From JBBDNV01 sp040877415 (GTDB taxonomy: Bacteria; Planctomycetota; Planctomycetia; Pirellulales; PALSA-1355), in the NCBI GenBank assembly GCA_040877415.1, contig JBBDNV010000102.1, forward strand, positions 31,762-95,761: a stretch of DNA of 64,000 nucleotides. Direction: 5' to 3'. This document shows positions 25,824-34,033 of this stretch, in pieces; position 1 is the first letter of the stretch; each line of letters starts with the position of its first letter. The position numbers were made by a program, and so were the translations under genes. The notes beneath the pieces are model-generated. The model was not told where the DNA came from. It did not search any database and saw nothing but the letters and a program-made list of their open reading frames with translations.

Positions 25824-25879
25824 GGTCGGCCTCCGCAAAAAGCGCTTGTTTGCAAAAATTGAACACGGCAGGCTGACAA

Positions 25880-25895
25880 CGCACTTGCTGTGCCG
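25880..25895 (-). promoter_or_regulatory. Candidate sigma-54 promoter for small lipoprotein gene
   Basis: On the minus strand CGGCACAGCAAGTGCG has GGCAC, the ten-base GG-GC spacing and TGC; its core GCAAGTGC resembles the site before the DUF1328 gene. It is 56 bp before ATG 25823. Confidence 0.5.
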
Positions 25896-26108
25896 TGCGC
25901 CAGCATTGCGTCAAGTTGCCGCTACTCGATCGTTGTGCAACGCGGTCATAAACGACTTTGCATCAACCACATAGGCGCGATCTGGCGGATTCTGTGTGCG
26001 AGGGTTTGGACGCGATCCTTGGTGGCCATTTCCCGCGTGGGGTCGATTGCTCCCAGGGCGGCCAGCGCGGTCGATGAGGATTCATCGTCCACTTCGAATG
26101 GCGAATCC

Positions 26109-26124
26109 TGGCATGGCTTTTGCC
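26109..26124 (+). promoter_or_regulatory. Candidate sigma-54 promoter for 37-residue membrane peptide
   Basis: TGGCATGGCTTTTGCC contains a near-perfect -24 box (TGGCATG) and perfect TTGC -12 core with correct spacing. It is 52 bp before the ATG at 26177. Confidence 0.62.
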
Positions 26125-26176
26125 TCCTGCCAGGCCAGTGGTTCCATTCGCATTAACTTGAAGCCGAGACTTTCTC

Positions 26177-26290
26177 ATGAACGAATTGACACACGCGTCG
26201 CAGCGGCGCCGCAAAGTTGGCTGGATTATTTTGTGGCTCTTGGGCGTGCCCATTCCAATTCTGTTGATTCTGTTCTTGCTCCGCGGGTGA
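26177..26290 (+). CDS. 37-residue membrane peptide
   Basis: A short frame, ATG 26177 to TGA 26290: a basic N-terminus (MNELTHASQRRRKVG) followed by one hydrophobic helix with a WIILWLLGVPIPILLIL pattern and a terminal Arg-Gly. The positive-inside layout predicts a single-pass inner-membrane peptide. No strong ribosome-binding site is seen, but a sigma-54-like promoter lies 52 bp upstream. No family assigned. Confidence 0.55.
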   Translation: MNELTHASQRRRKVGWIILWLLGVPIPILLILFLLRG

Positions 26291-26426
26291 ACTTGAACGA
26301 TTGCCGTTGCCGCGGGGGCATCAGGGTTGAACGTCGGCCGACCAGCCTTGCCTGGAAACGAGCTCCGAGCGTTGGGGCACGGATGTGCCGAGCGCCGAAT
26401 AGCCGCGCAACGTGAAGCCAACTCGG

Positions 26427-26442
26427 TGGCACGAATATTGCA
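26427..26442 (+). promoter_or_regulatory. Perfect-consensus sigma-54 promoter for CsbD/DUF883 operon
   Basis: TGGCACGAATATTGCA matches TGGCACG-N4-TTGCW at all twelve defined positions with correct spacing. It lies 99 bp before the ATG at 26542 and is the best site of the set. Confidence 0.8.
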
Positions 26443-26541
26443 ACACGTGCTTGAAACGCCGCGGCGACTGCTCTTGGAGAGCCGTGCTGACATCAACGCA
26501 TGGCGTTTCGTGTCCCGCATATCCCAGGAGGTAGACAGACT

Positions 26542-27045
26542 ATGGTCAACCAACAGGTTTTAGCCGGCAAATGGAATGAGCTCACTGGAAAACTCAAGGA
26601 GAAATGGGGAACGCTCACGGACGACGATCTGCGCAACTTCAACGGAAACGTGGATCAACTCGTCGGCCGGATTCAACGAAAGACCGGAGAAACACGAGAA
26701 GCCATCGAGGACTTCCTGGGCGAAGTCGCCGAGGAAGGTTCCGACATCGCGTCGCAACTGGGTGGCAGGGTGCAGGAGGGCGCCGCACACGCTGCCGACG
26801 CCGCCCGGCAGGGATACGAGACGCTGCGCCACGGTTATGCCGAGGCCGAACGAACTATTCAGCACCGTCCTGGGCAGTCGCTGGCGGTTGCTTTCGGCCT
26901 GGGCTTGCTGGCCGGGGTGGGCGCGGTGCTTTTATTCCGCGACCGTCCGAGCGAATCGGCGCTGGGGCGAGGCCGTGCAGCCACCGAGCAGTTTGGCCGA
27001 CAGATGCTCGACGCGCTGGCTGCCATCTTGCCCAACCGATCGTAA
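26542..27045 (+). CDS. CsbD-like domain fused to DUF883/YqjD-like membrane domain
   Basis: 167 residues from ATG 26542, preceded by CAGGAGGT. Residues 1-45 are CsbD-like (LAGKWNELTGKLKEKWGTLT, then DDDLRNFNGNVDQLVG). Residues 50-110 form an amphipathic helix rich in Ala and charged residues, and near 112-133 a glycine-rich helix (SLAVAFGLGLLAGVGAVLLF) resembles the C-terminal anchor of YqjD/ElaB proteins. The protein thus joins a soluble stress module to a membrane anchor. It heads a four-gene operon with small membrane proteins. In E. coli YqjD binds ribosomes at the inner membrane in stationary phase; whether this one does is unknown. Confidence 0.85.
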   Translation: MVNQQVLAGKWNELTGKLKEKWGTLTDDDLRNFNGNVDQLVGRIQRKTGETREAIEDFLGEVAEEGSDIASQLGGRVQEGAAHAADAARQGYETLRHGYAEAERTIQHRPGQSLAVAFGLGLLAGVGAVLLFRDRPSESALGRGRAATEQFGRQMLDALAAILPNRS

Positions 27046-27137
27046 CGGAAAGAATCTAGCAGACAACAGCGTCGTCGAGCGACGGGCACGGAATCGCGGC
27101 CGGCCACGTGCTCGATCACGGCCGCGCAGAGGGTGAG

Positions 27138-27560
27138 ATGGATTACCAGCAAGCGCCTGATGACATTCGAAGGGAGATGGCCTTGGCGCGCGCGGCCTTG
27201 GCGCGCGATGCGCGCGCCGCGCTCGTCGATGCCCGCACGCTCGTTGACTGGCGACATCATTTTCATGTGCATCCTTGGTTGTTTTGCGGCTGCGCGGCGG
27301 CGGTTGGGTTTCTGCTAGTGCCGCACCGAGAACACTCGAAGTCCGTGCAATATGTCGAGCCCGCCGACTCTCAACCGCGAGGCGATCAGCCCCACACAAA
27401 GGGCTTGGCGGCGACGGCGTTGGGGCTAGCGGCCACCTTCATGGCAAAACAGTCTCTCAATTTCGCCACGCGCCGAGGGATGGACTGGCTGGAGATGCAT
27501 CGTGCACAACGTCGCGAAACCGCCGCCGATCAACTTCACACGGGAGGATCGGGATCATGA
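27138..27560 (+). CDS. Small membrane protein of the YqjD/E-like operon
   Basis: 140 residues from ATG 27138, after AGAGGGTGAG. One hydrophobic stretch (WLFCGCAAAVGFLLV) follows an Ala/Arg-rich amphipathic helix (MALARAALARDARAALVDAR); a second, weaker segment lies near residue 90 (GLAATALGLAATFMA). It resembles the DUF883/YqjD layout loosely. The stop overlaps the next start (ATGA), so the two are translationally coupled. No enzyme motif is present. Confidence 0.65.
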   Translation: MDYQQAPDDIRREMALARAALARDARAALVDARTLVDWRHHFHVHPWLFCGCAAAVGFLLVPHREHSKSVQYVEPADSQPRGDQPHTKGLAATALGLAATFMAKQSLNFATRRGMDWLEMHRAQRRETAADQLHTGGSGS

Positions 27561-27757
27561 CCAAACGATTCGACGTGCGTCCTTCGATCGAACACAATTG
27601 GTCGTCCGCCGAGGACGTTGAGGCCGCGGGTTCGACAAGGCGGGCCATCGAGCTGTGGCAACGCCTGGAAAGGATGGTCGCGGCTCATCCTAAACAGAGT
27701 CTCATTGCCGCCCTGACGGCCGGAGCACTGCTCGGATGGATCACCAAACGACGCTAA
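27557..27757 (+). CDS. Small ElaB/YqjD-like C-terminal membrane peptide
   Basis: 66 residues from ATG 27557, overlapping the previous stop by four bases. The C-terminus carries HPKQSLIAALTAGALLGWI and a basic tail (TKRR), the same anchor pattern as other DUF883-like proteins of this island; the front half is soluble and helical. It overlaps the following holin-like gene by 22 bp. It probably joins its operon neighbours at the inner membrane. Confidence 0.62.
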   Translation: MTKRFDVRPSIEHNWSSAEDVEAAGSTRRAIELWQRLERMVAAHPKQSLIAALTAGALLGWITKRR

Positions 27758-28185
27758 ACGGTTCCGATCGACCCGCGCGCGATCTGACAGAGCATCTGGG
27801 CGGAATGGCCCGTGATGTAGGCCGGATCGCCGAGTTGCAGGCGCGGCTTGTGGCCGCGGACTTGCGGCAATCGCGGTTGGCACTCTTGTGCACCGCGGGT
27901 TGCTGGGTGACGGCCGGCCTGCTGTGGGTCGCTATGCTGCCCATCGCGCTTACGGCGCTTGGTCTGTGGTTGGCGGACGTGACGCAGTTGAGCCTGGCGG
28001 GGGGGCTCGTGTGCGTGGCGGGGGGAGTAGCCGTCCTGGCAGTCACGATGGTCGTCGCGGGGTGGGTACAGTTTCGCAAACAGTTCGCGACGTGGGAGCG
28101 ATCGAGGAAGGAATTGCGCGACAATATTCAGGCCTTGCAGCAGGCATTTTCTAACCGCGCCAGCCGCGCGACCATGAACTCCTAG
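27736..28185 (+). CDS. Phage-holin-3_6/YqjE-like membrane protein
   Basis: 149 residues from ATG 27736, overlapping the previous gene. Two long hydrophobic segments (about 50-72 and 82-107) lie between amphipathic ends; the region DVGRIAELQARLVAADLRQS before the first helix and the Arg-rich tail (WERSRKELRDNIQALQQAF) match the YqjE/DUF1469 holin-like family. In E. coli yqjD and yqjE are adjacent, mirroring this operon. Function is membrane-linked but undefined. Confidence 0.75.
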   Translation: MDHQTTLNGSDRPARDLTEHLGGMARDVGRIAELQARLVAADLRQSRLALLCTAGCWVTAGLLWVAMLPIALTALGLWLADVTQLSLAGGLVCVAGGVAVLAVTMVVAGWVQFRKQFATWERSRKELRDNIQALQQAFSNRASRATMNS

Positions 28186-28255
28186 TGTTTTGAAGAGTCT
28201 CGGTTTACTATTGCTTAACTGCGGTCATAGAGCCGCCTGAAAAAGGAGCAAACTC

Positions 28256-28450
28256 ATGCCAACTACAAAGTCCAATCGAAGTTCGGCCCGTCACTCAGCG
28301 GAGGCGCAGGAGCAACTACAAAACCCCAAGGAGATTACCGGTGATATCGTCGAATACTTGACCGAGTATGCCCGCGAGAATCCCGGCTATGCCGCACTGG
28401 CTTGCCTTGGCGTGGGCTTTGTGCTCGGTTGGAAGCTGAAGCCGTGGTAA
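28256..28450 (+). CDS. ElaB/YqjD (DUF883)-like small membrane protein
   Basis: 64 residues from ATG 28256, preceded by AAAGGAG. A polar Ser/Gln-rich N-terminus leads to IVEYLTEYARENPGYAALAC and a glycine-zipper helix ending GVGFVLGWKLKPW, the DUF883 C-terminal pattern. Predicted single-pass protein with most of its mass in the cytoplasm. It follows the YqjE-like gene by 70 bp and probably belongs to the same unit, as the gap shows no convincing promoter. Confidence 0.75.
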   Translation: MPTTKSNRSSARHSAEAQEQLQNPKEITGDIVEYLTEYARENPGYAALACLGVGFVLGWKLKPW

Positions 28451-29019
28451 ACGGATTAGGCTGCCGAGACAAGACCGGAACCGCAGTGAACTCCGCTGGA
28501 TGGCATAGGCGACCAAGCGCCAGCGTCAATAGCATCGCGAGCCGGGCGATTGGTGGCTCAGGTCAGCCTCAGGCAGCTTGCCGATGATCTGCTCCGCTTG
28601 AACGCACTTCTTGGCCATCCTGAAATCCCCCGTCTTGAAATTCTGACCAGGCCCGAATTCTAACAATCGAGTCGGATCGGTTTTCCGAGGGCAGATCACG
28701 TTTCTTCTTGTGAGACATGGAAGTCTCGATGGACGGCGACCTTGGTCGTGTGGACCCGCAGGCTCTTGGCGAGGCTGACGAATGGCTTTCGCAGGGTCGC
28801 AATGATGTTCTCAGCGTAGGCCAGGGCTTGTCGCAATTCATGCGTAAGGTTGTCGCTATTGGCTACCATCTCGCCCACTATAAGGTATTTCTCGATGCAA
28901 AGACTGTCCCGATGAGGCAGGTTTCTTCGGGAGATCCGAAGGGCATCAACTTGGGCCCTATGCCCTGCTCTGACCTCCGGCGAACGTCGAATTGGAATTC
29001 GGCCGGCGTACGAACTCGT
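28451..29019. other. Gene-poor region with IS3 relic
   Basis: About 570 bp between rightward and leftward genes. It contains the IS3 OrfA start remnant described separately and an unsupported 60-codon minus-strand frame (28696-28878) with no homology that I recognise. No terminator with a T run was identified. Confidence 0.45.
28556..28618 (-). pseudogene. IS3-family OrfA, 5' remnant
   Basis: The minus strand from ATG 28618 reads MAKKCVQAEQIIGKLPEADL, close to the usual start of IS3-group OrfA (MAKKRFTAEQIIGKLREAE), then homology ends. A purine-rich site precedes the ATG. Only about 60 bp remain, so it is a scar of an old insertion or deletion. Confidence 0.55.
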
Positions 29020-30942
29020 TCACGCAGTTGTTTCTGCGATTGAAGCATCTGCACCGTTGAGTAAACGCTGCGAGCCAACAATTTGGACAAGATGCTGAGT
29101 AGCTTCAGCGAGCGTCGTTGCGAATTGATCGATTCCGATTTCAACCAGCCGCGCCTGAGCCTTCTTTGTGCTGCCGCCGGTCTGCCACAATCCCACGACG
29201 ATTTTCAGTGTCGGGAATTTGGGGCGCAGCCGCTTGCAGAGATATCTAGCATGCGTGGCCGCCAGGGGCGGCAAAGCCGACACGCACACCACAGCGGCTT
29301 CCTGTTCGGACACTTGCGAAACCATTTCACCGGAGAGTGATTGGGCGGACAAAAGTAAAACGTGAACACCCTTAGCTTCCAGTAACTGGGCAAGCATAGC
29401 GCCCGCGATCTCGTCAGCCTCATCACGGGCGGGCAAGCACAGAACCGACGATTCGGGCGAGACTGAGGCGGCAGGTGGGGAACTGTCGCCAACTTCCTGC
29501 GCTGCATCCGCGACTAGCTTGGCCTTAGCGCCGAGCTCGTCAACCAACTCGCGCATGGTGGTGAGGATGAAGCGTTGCTTTTCTTCGTCCAGGTCCCCGT
29601 GATGCCGGTCCTCCTCCGCTAAACTGAGTGCGGGCAATAGCACTCGATCGTACAGGGATTCCAAGCTGTTCTCTTGCAAGTACTCTTCCGCGACATCGGC
29701 AGCCTCTTCGGGGTCTAGGGCTAGAAGACGCTGGTAAAAGCGTGCTTCCGGCGGGAGCACTTCCTCGTCGCTGAGTAGGGTATTGAGGAAAGCCAACTGG
29801 GGCACGTATCGACCGATGACCGTCAAACACACTGTCAATGGAGTTGCCATGATCAGGCCTACGGGCCCCCATAGCCAAGTCCAGAACACGGCGGACACAA
29901 GTATGCCCATGGTCGATATTCCGGTGCTTGAGCCATAGAGCCAGGGCTCGATCACATTGTTGCTTATCAGTTCATTTACAATGAATAGCGCGAGCACAAG
30001 GATTGGCTGCGTCCAGCCTTCAAAAACCGCCAACGACAATGCAATGGGAAGCGTGGCCGCGATCCATGGGCCGACATAGGGCACAAATCTCATGACTGCC
30101 GTCAGCATTCCCCACAAGAAAGCATTGGGCAATCCGATAGAGAATAGTCCGACCGCAATAACGAGCCCGTAAGCCGAATTCACGATCAATTGCATGAGCA
30201 GATATCGACTAACCCTGTGAGCGGCATCATCGAGCGCTTGCGTAGTGACATTGAGCTGCCGGGACCCGATGAGGTGGATGACGCGGTTCCGCAAGTTCTC
30301 TCGTTCGATGAGCATGAACACGGTGAAGACCACAACCAGTCCGGCTATGGCTAAAGGCGAAATAACCGGCCCCAACATGTTCTGCGCGATCTGTTGCGCA
30401 GAAAACTCATCGATAATCTCGACTGGTACGGGGCGTGCTGCCTCCTCCGTCGACGACTCTGACTTAGCGGGATCTCCAGCTAGTCTCTCGGCGGGTGTTG
30501 CATTCGAAACCGGGGCTTGGGCTTCATCCACGCGTCCTGGGGGAGTTTTTCGCAACACTTTCCTGCGGACATCGTCGATCGCGTCGCTCACTTTGCGAAC
30601 AATGCCACTCTCTCCACCTCGGAAGGACTCGACTTTTGCAACGATATTGTCCTTGTATTCCGGCAACTGATTAGCCACTTCGTACGCTTGGAGTAGGAGT
30701 ACGTAGGTGAGTGTGGCCACGATGCCGAAGGCGACGACCACAACGATCACCACAGAAGGAATGCGACCCAGCCGCCACTTTTCGAGTCGAGCCACCACCG
30801 GTGATAGTAGAAAACTCAAGAGAATCGCAAGCGCTAGGGGCAGCAGGACGTCCCGGGCGAAGTAGAGAGCCGCGACGACGATGACGCCACAAAAGAGTAG
30901 GAAGGCACGGCCAAGGATAACGGTTGCGTCCGAGCGTGCCAT
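29020..30942 (-). CDS. AI-2E family transporter with C-terminal B12-binding-like domain
   Basis: 640 residues from ATG 30942 (GGAG upstream). The first ~390 residues are an AI-2E/PerM-type permease: paired N-terminal helices, a periplasmic insert of roughly 100 residues (about 75-175), then the conserved core with GVLTAVMRFVPYVGPWI-like sequence and FWTWLWGPVGLIMATPL. The family moves small metabolites or ions; AI-2 export applies to only some members. An acidic linker follows, and residues ~495-625 form an alpha/beta domain starting SVLCLPARDEADEIAG that resembles the cobalamin-binding Rossmann fold but lacks the DxHxxG motif. The fusion is unusual. It lies 27 bp after the cardiolipin synthase gene in one operon. 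Confidence 0.8.
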   Translation of the reverse strand: MARSDATVILGRAFLLFCGVIVVAALYFARDVLLPLALAILLSFLLSPVVARLEKWRLGRIPSVVIVVVVAFGIVATLTYVLLLQAYEVANQLPEYKDNIVAKVESFRGGESGIVRKVSDAIDDVRRKVLRKTPPGRVDEAQAPVSNATPAERLAGDPAKSESSTEEAARPVPVEIIDEFSAQQIAQNMLGPVISPLAIAGLVVVFTVFMLIERENLRNRVIHLIGSRQLNVTTQALDDAAHRVSRYLLMQLIVNSAYGLVIAVGLFSIGLPNAFLWGMLTAVMRFVPYVGPWIAATLPIALSLAVFEGWTQPILVLALFIVNELISNNVIEPWLYGSSTGISTMGILVSAVFWTWLWGPVGLIMATPLTVCLTVIGRYVPQLAFLNTLLSDEEVLPPEARFYQRLLALDPEEAADVAEEYLQENSLESLYDRVLLPALSLAEEDRHHGDLDEEKQRFILTTMRELVDELGAKAKLVADAAQEVGDSSPPAASVSPESSVLCLPARDEADEIAGAMLAQLLEAKGVHVLLLSAQSLSGEMVSQVSEQEAAVVCVSALPPLAATHARYLCKRLRPKFPTLKIVVGLWQTGGSTKKAQARLVEIGIDQFATTLAEATQHLVQIVGSQRLLNGADASIAETTA

Positions 30943-30969
30943 GTCACTCCGCCCTTCACTTTAGGATCA

Positions 30970-32241
30970 CTAGACCCGGGCACGAAATAGACCGGCGAGT
31001 GCTTCGACGACCTTTTCCCTTCGCGGACGATTCCGCCACTCTTGTAGAGTGACTCGCCGCGAGCGACTCTTGTCCTGCTCAAACACTCGAGACTGCACTT
31101 CGGCAAATGTTGGGTCGAGTACGTTAAGATTCGCCTCGTCATTCAGCCGAAACGAGCGGTTGTCGAAGTTCGTGGAACCCACGGTAGTCCAGCAGCGGTC
31201 AACAACCATCACCTTACAGTGGAACATGGTGGGTTGGTATTCATAGATGGCCATCCCGGCTTCCAGCAACGTTCCCCAGCGGGAACGGGATGCACGCCGT
31301 GTAAGCTGAGTGTCGATGTGCGCTCCGGGAACGATGATCTCGACGGTGACACCCCGCTTCGCCGCTGCGATCAGGGCCTCGACTGATTGATCGTCGGGGA
31401 CAAAATAGGAGTTCGCCAACAGGATTCTCTCTTGAGCCGCCGCAATCGAGAGCAAGTACATCAGGCGCACGCTGCCGCTACCTTCGCGTGGCGAACTCTT
31501 GAACGTCTGGGCGTATGTTGCGCCAACAGACTCAAGGGGTGGGAAGTACACCTTGTGATGGAGCACTTCCGATCGAGTCTTGATCCAGTTGTCCATGAAG
31601 GCCGCCTGCAACTGTGCCACCGCGGGTCCTTCGAGTTGAAAATGCGAGTCGCGCCAACTGTCCGGCGTTTCAGCGTTGCCCAACCATTGATCAGCGATTC
31701 CTACTCCGCCGATGAAGCCGACATTTCCATCCACAACTAGAATCTTGCGATGGGTCCGACTGTTAAATCGTGACAAGTTGTACCAGCGCAGAGGCCGATA
31801 GCGCTCGACTTCGACTCCGGCCGTTTGCATCGCTTCGAGTGCTTGCCGGTCGAGCTTTGCGCTACCTACCCAATCAAGCAACACATGGACGCGAACGCCT
31901 GCTTTGGCCCGTTCGGCCAGAGCGGCGGACATCTCGCGTCCGATGGCCCCTGACCAGTATATGTACGTTTCGAAGGTGATCGTGTTTTGAGCGGCTCGAA
32001 CAGCGGCGAGCATGGGTGGAAAAATCTGGTCGCCGTTTAAAAGACAGGTAATGCGATTTCCACCGACAATCGGCGGGCCAAGCAAGGAGCTCATCGCCCG
32101 TTCAAACGCTGGCTCACCAACTGAGCAAAGCGAGCTGATTCGGTACGAAATCTTCCGTTCGGGGGACGACAGATTCGTAACGACCAGCATTGCGGCTGCC
32201 GTGGCGGCAAGCGTTGCCAACACCGCTAGCACTATCGCCAT
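30970..32241 (-). CDS. Cardiolipin synthase-like phospholipase D family protein
   Basis: 423 residues from ATG 32241, where an N-terminal hydrophobic helix starts (MAIVLAVLATLAATAAAMLV); an upstream in-frame start at 32325 is less likely. Two HKD motifs are complete: THRKILVVDGNVGFIGG and FHCKVMVVD followed by VGSTNFDNRS. This is the layout of bacterial cardiolipin synthases, which join two phosphatidylglycerols in the inner membrane, and of related PLD transferases. Co-transcription with the AI-2E protein and proximity to stress genes suggests membrane remodelling under stress. Confidence 0.85.
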   Translation of the reverse strand: MAIVLAVLATLAATAAAMLVVTNLSSPERKISYRISSLCSVGEPAFERAMSSLLGPPIVGGNRITCLLNGDQIFPPMLAAVRAAQNTITFETYIYWSGAIGREMSAALAERAKAGVRVHVLLDWVGSAKLDRQALEAMQTAGVEVERYRPLRWYNLSRFNSRTHRKILVVDGNVGFIGGVGIADQWLGNAETPDSWRDSHFQLEGPAVAQLQAAFMDNWIKTRSEVLHHKVYFPPLESVGATYAQTFKSSPREGSGSVRLMYLLSIAAAQERILLANSYFVPDDQSVEALIAAAKRGVTVEIIVPGAHIDTQLTRRASRSRWGTLLEAGMAIYEYQPTMFHCKVMVVDRCWTTVGSTNFDNRSFRLNDEANLNVLDPTFAEVQSRVFEQDKSRSRRVTLQEWRNRPRREKVVEALAGLFRARV

Positions 32242-32335
32242 CGACTGCACCTTTGCGGCCGAAAGACGCCGAACAGCTCGATAATGGGCATCCCCGGGTG
32301 GTGCGCGGATCCGGGTTGTGCACACGTACAGCTGA

Positions 32336-32482
32336 TCAGGCGATCCTGCGACCTTGCATTAGTTGAAGCACCAAGACTACCAGGGCCACGATGAGGAGGA
32401 TATGAACCAGGTTGCCGACGACCCCAAAACCAAAACCCAGTGCCCACATGACGAGCAAGATGAGCAAGAGCGTCCAAAGCAT
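32336..32482 (-). CDS. lmo0937/DUF5670-like small membrane protein
   Basis: 48 residues from ATG 32482 (AGGTGA upstream). MLWTLLLILLVMWALGFGFG, then VVGNLVHILLIVALVVLVLQ and a basic tail, match the lmo0937 family of two-helix miniproteins with a conserved Gly-rich turn. It lies 62 bp downstream of the second DUF892 gene and probably shares its transcript. Role unknown; the family is linked to envelope stress. Confidence 0.85.
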   Translation of the reverse strand: MLWTLLLILLVMWALGFGFGVVGNLVHILLIVALVVLVLQLMQGRRIA

Positions 32483-32544
32483 ATTTCACCTATCACAAAT
32501 GAGCCGAATGAACTGCACACATTACCCTCGGAAAATTGGGCTAT

Positions 32545-33099
32545 CTAGCGCCTGGCGGCTCGGCGTTTCTGCGTACGAGTTCCACGGTGGCCTGACCCGT
32601 TGCTGGCGGTTTCTTCATTGGCTTCCAGATTAATGGATTTCGCCAACTCTGTGAGCTTCTTGTCGGCAGCCCCTTCCTCGTCCAACGTCATTTGCAGCAA
32701 CTTGGCAGCCTTGGTCTCTCCTAAGAGCCGGGCGTAAGTGCGCACGCAGCCGTAGCCGGCCATCTCATAGTGCTCGACCCGTTGAGCCGCGGCAATGAGT
32801 CCCGCGTCCATGACGTCAGGGTCGGCATCCTCTTGCATCAACTCCGCGCCCTCTTTCACCAATCCCTGCATGGCCTTACAAGCCTTGCCCTTGGGACCGA
32901 GTTCCATTCCGGTAAACACCTGTTCCAATCGCTCTACCTGCACCTTCGTCTCTTTGAGGTGGTCTTCAAAGGCACGCTTCAATTCGCGCGAAGACGCCGC
33001 CTTAGCCATTTTTGGCAGAGCTTTCAGAAGTTGATGCTCTGCACTGTACAAGTCTTTGAGCTCGTCAACATACAAATCCTTCAGTGACTCCAGTTTCAT
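32545..33099 (-). CDS. DUF892 ferritin-like stress protein, second copy
   Basis: 184 residues, ATG 33099 preceded by AGGAGCC. DELKDLYSAEHQLLKALPKM and GLIAAAQRVEHYEMAGYGCV are the same ferritin-like signatures as in the copy at 20898, with clear identity along the whole bundle. It differs by a longer, basic, Arg-rich C-terminal tail. Two paralogues on one island suggest redundant or differently timed roles. Upstream sequence shows no convincing sigma-54 site. Confidence 0.9.
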   Translation of the reverse strand: MKLESLKDLYVDELKDLYSAEHQLLKALPKMAKAASSRELKRAFEDHLKETKVQVERLEQVFTGMELGPKGKACKAMQGLVKEGAELMQEDADPDVMDAGLIAAAQRVEHYEMAGYGCVRTYARLLGETKAAKLLQMTLDEEGAADKKLTELAKSINLEANEETASNGSGHRGTRTQKRRAARR

Positions 33100-33242
33100 C
33101 TGAGGCTCCTTTCACTGTCGCCGGCGGGCGCGGACAGTAGCTGCTTAGATTCCGAACTGACGGAAAAACTGACCGCTTGAACACGCATCCTAACTAAAAC
33201 AACGCCTCCCTATGAGGGGCGCGTCGGGACTTTTGGACTCAG

Positions 33243-33512
33243 CTATCGCCGTCCAACCAGAAGACCAATGACGAATCCCACGCCAATCCCGATTAGGATA
33301 GCACGGACTGGGTTACTGCGAATCGTCTCCTCGACGTGCTCGCCGTATTCGCCAATTTGCTCGCGCCCGGCTTGAACCAGTCCCAATGTCTGGTCGCGAA
33401 CTTCCGTCGCCAGTTGCTTGACGGCATCCGTTACTTCCTCGGGAAGGTCTTTCAGAGCGTCGGAGCCATGTTTGATTGCCGATCGCGCTGCGTGCTTGCT
33501 CGTACCTGCCAT
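33243..33512 (-). CDS. DUF883/YqjD-like membrane-anchored protein
   Basis: 89 residues from ATG 33512, with GGAGG upstream. A long amphipathic helix (VTDAVKQLATEVRDQTLGLV) leads to the anchor RSNPVRAILIGIGVGFVIGL and terminal GRR, matching the YqjD/ElaB family. It follows the CsbD gene by 40 bp; both are probably read from the sigma-54-like site at 33767-33782. Confidence 0.82.
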   Translation of the reverse strand: MAGTSKHAARSAIKHGSDALKDLPEEVTDAVKQLATEVRDQTLGLVQAGREQIGEYGEHVEETIRSNPVRAILIGIGVGFVIGLLVGRR

Positions 33513-33552
33513 GGACAGCCTCCTATTTAGATCGGCTTCGATGAATCAATGT

Positions 33553-33708
33553 TTACTGGCGTTCCTTAGGGGTGTCTTGCACCTTCTCGGTCGCTTGCTT
33601 GACTTTTCCCGCCGCCTGGTCCCCCTCGCGGCGAAGCTCGTCACTGTCGGTGATGGCCCCCGCGGCTTCCTTAACCCGACCTTTGATTTCGTCTTTTTTG
33701 CCTGCCAT
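33553..33708 (-). CDS. CsbD family stress protein
   Basis: 51 residues from ATG 33708. MAGKKDEIKGRVKEAAGAIT, then a Gln-Ala-Ala-Gly-Lys segment (GDQAAGKVKQATEKVQD), is the canonical short CsbD pattern. It is soluble, charged and helical. It heads a two-gene unit with the DUF883-like gene and lies divergent to the gene at 34034, sharing a 325-bp control region that holds two opposed sigma-54-like sites. Confidence 0.88.
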   Translation of the reverse strand: MAGKKDEIKGRVKEAAGAITDSDELRREGDQAAGKVKQATEKVQDTPKERQ

Positions 33709-33766
33709 TGACTTCTCCGGGAACAAAGCCGTGTTCCGAAATAGTTTGTCGCTGGGCCGTCATGGA

Positions 33767-33782
33767 AGCATTTCGCATGCCA
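33767..33782 (-). promoter_or_regulatory. Candidate sigma-54 promoter for CsbD/DUF883 unit
   Basis: On the minus strand TGGCATGCGAAATGCT matches the -24/-12 consensus at ten of twelve defined positions with correct spacing. It is 58 bp before ATG 33708. Confidence 0.65.
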
Positions 33783-33967
33783 TGACTCAAGGCATTCGCC
33801 GATCACGCGATCGAAGGTAAACAATCGCGCTTATGGTCCCAATTGATTCAGCGACTGCTTACGGCCTGATTCGGATACACATTCTCGTCCGAGCGCTAGC
33901 GGGTCACCGTGGTCGGATCGAGACCAACCAGCGACTTCGAGTCAACGCTGACTGCGTCGTTAACGAG

Positions 33968-33983
33968 CGGCACACGAAGTGCG
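33968..33983 (+). promoter_or_regulatory. Candidate sigma-54 promoter for small membrane peptide gene
   Basis: CGGCACACGAAGTGCG keeps GGCAC, TGC and the ten-base GG-GC spacing. It lies 50 bp before the ATG at 34034, divergent to the site at 33767-33782. Confidence 0.52.
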
Positions 33984-34033
33984 GGCAACAAAACTGCGTA
34001 TATTTTTTTTCTTTCGGAAAAAGGGACCTACTG

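Noticed and set aside
28199..28222. Sigma-54-like GGTTTACTATTGC before the ElaB-like gene
   Set aside because: GG and GC are nine, not ten, bases apart, and sigma-54 spacing is strict.
28696..28878. 60-codon minus-strand frame between DUF883 and AI-2E genes
   Set aside because: Composition is plausible, but there is no homology I recognise and no clear ribosome-binding site; lies in a region scarred by an IS3 relic.
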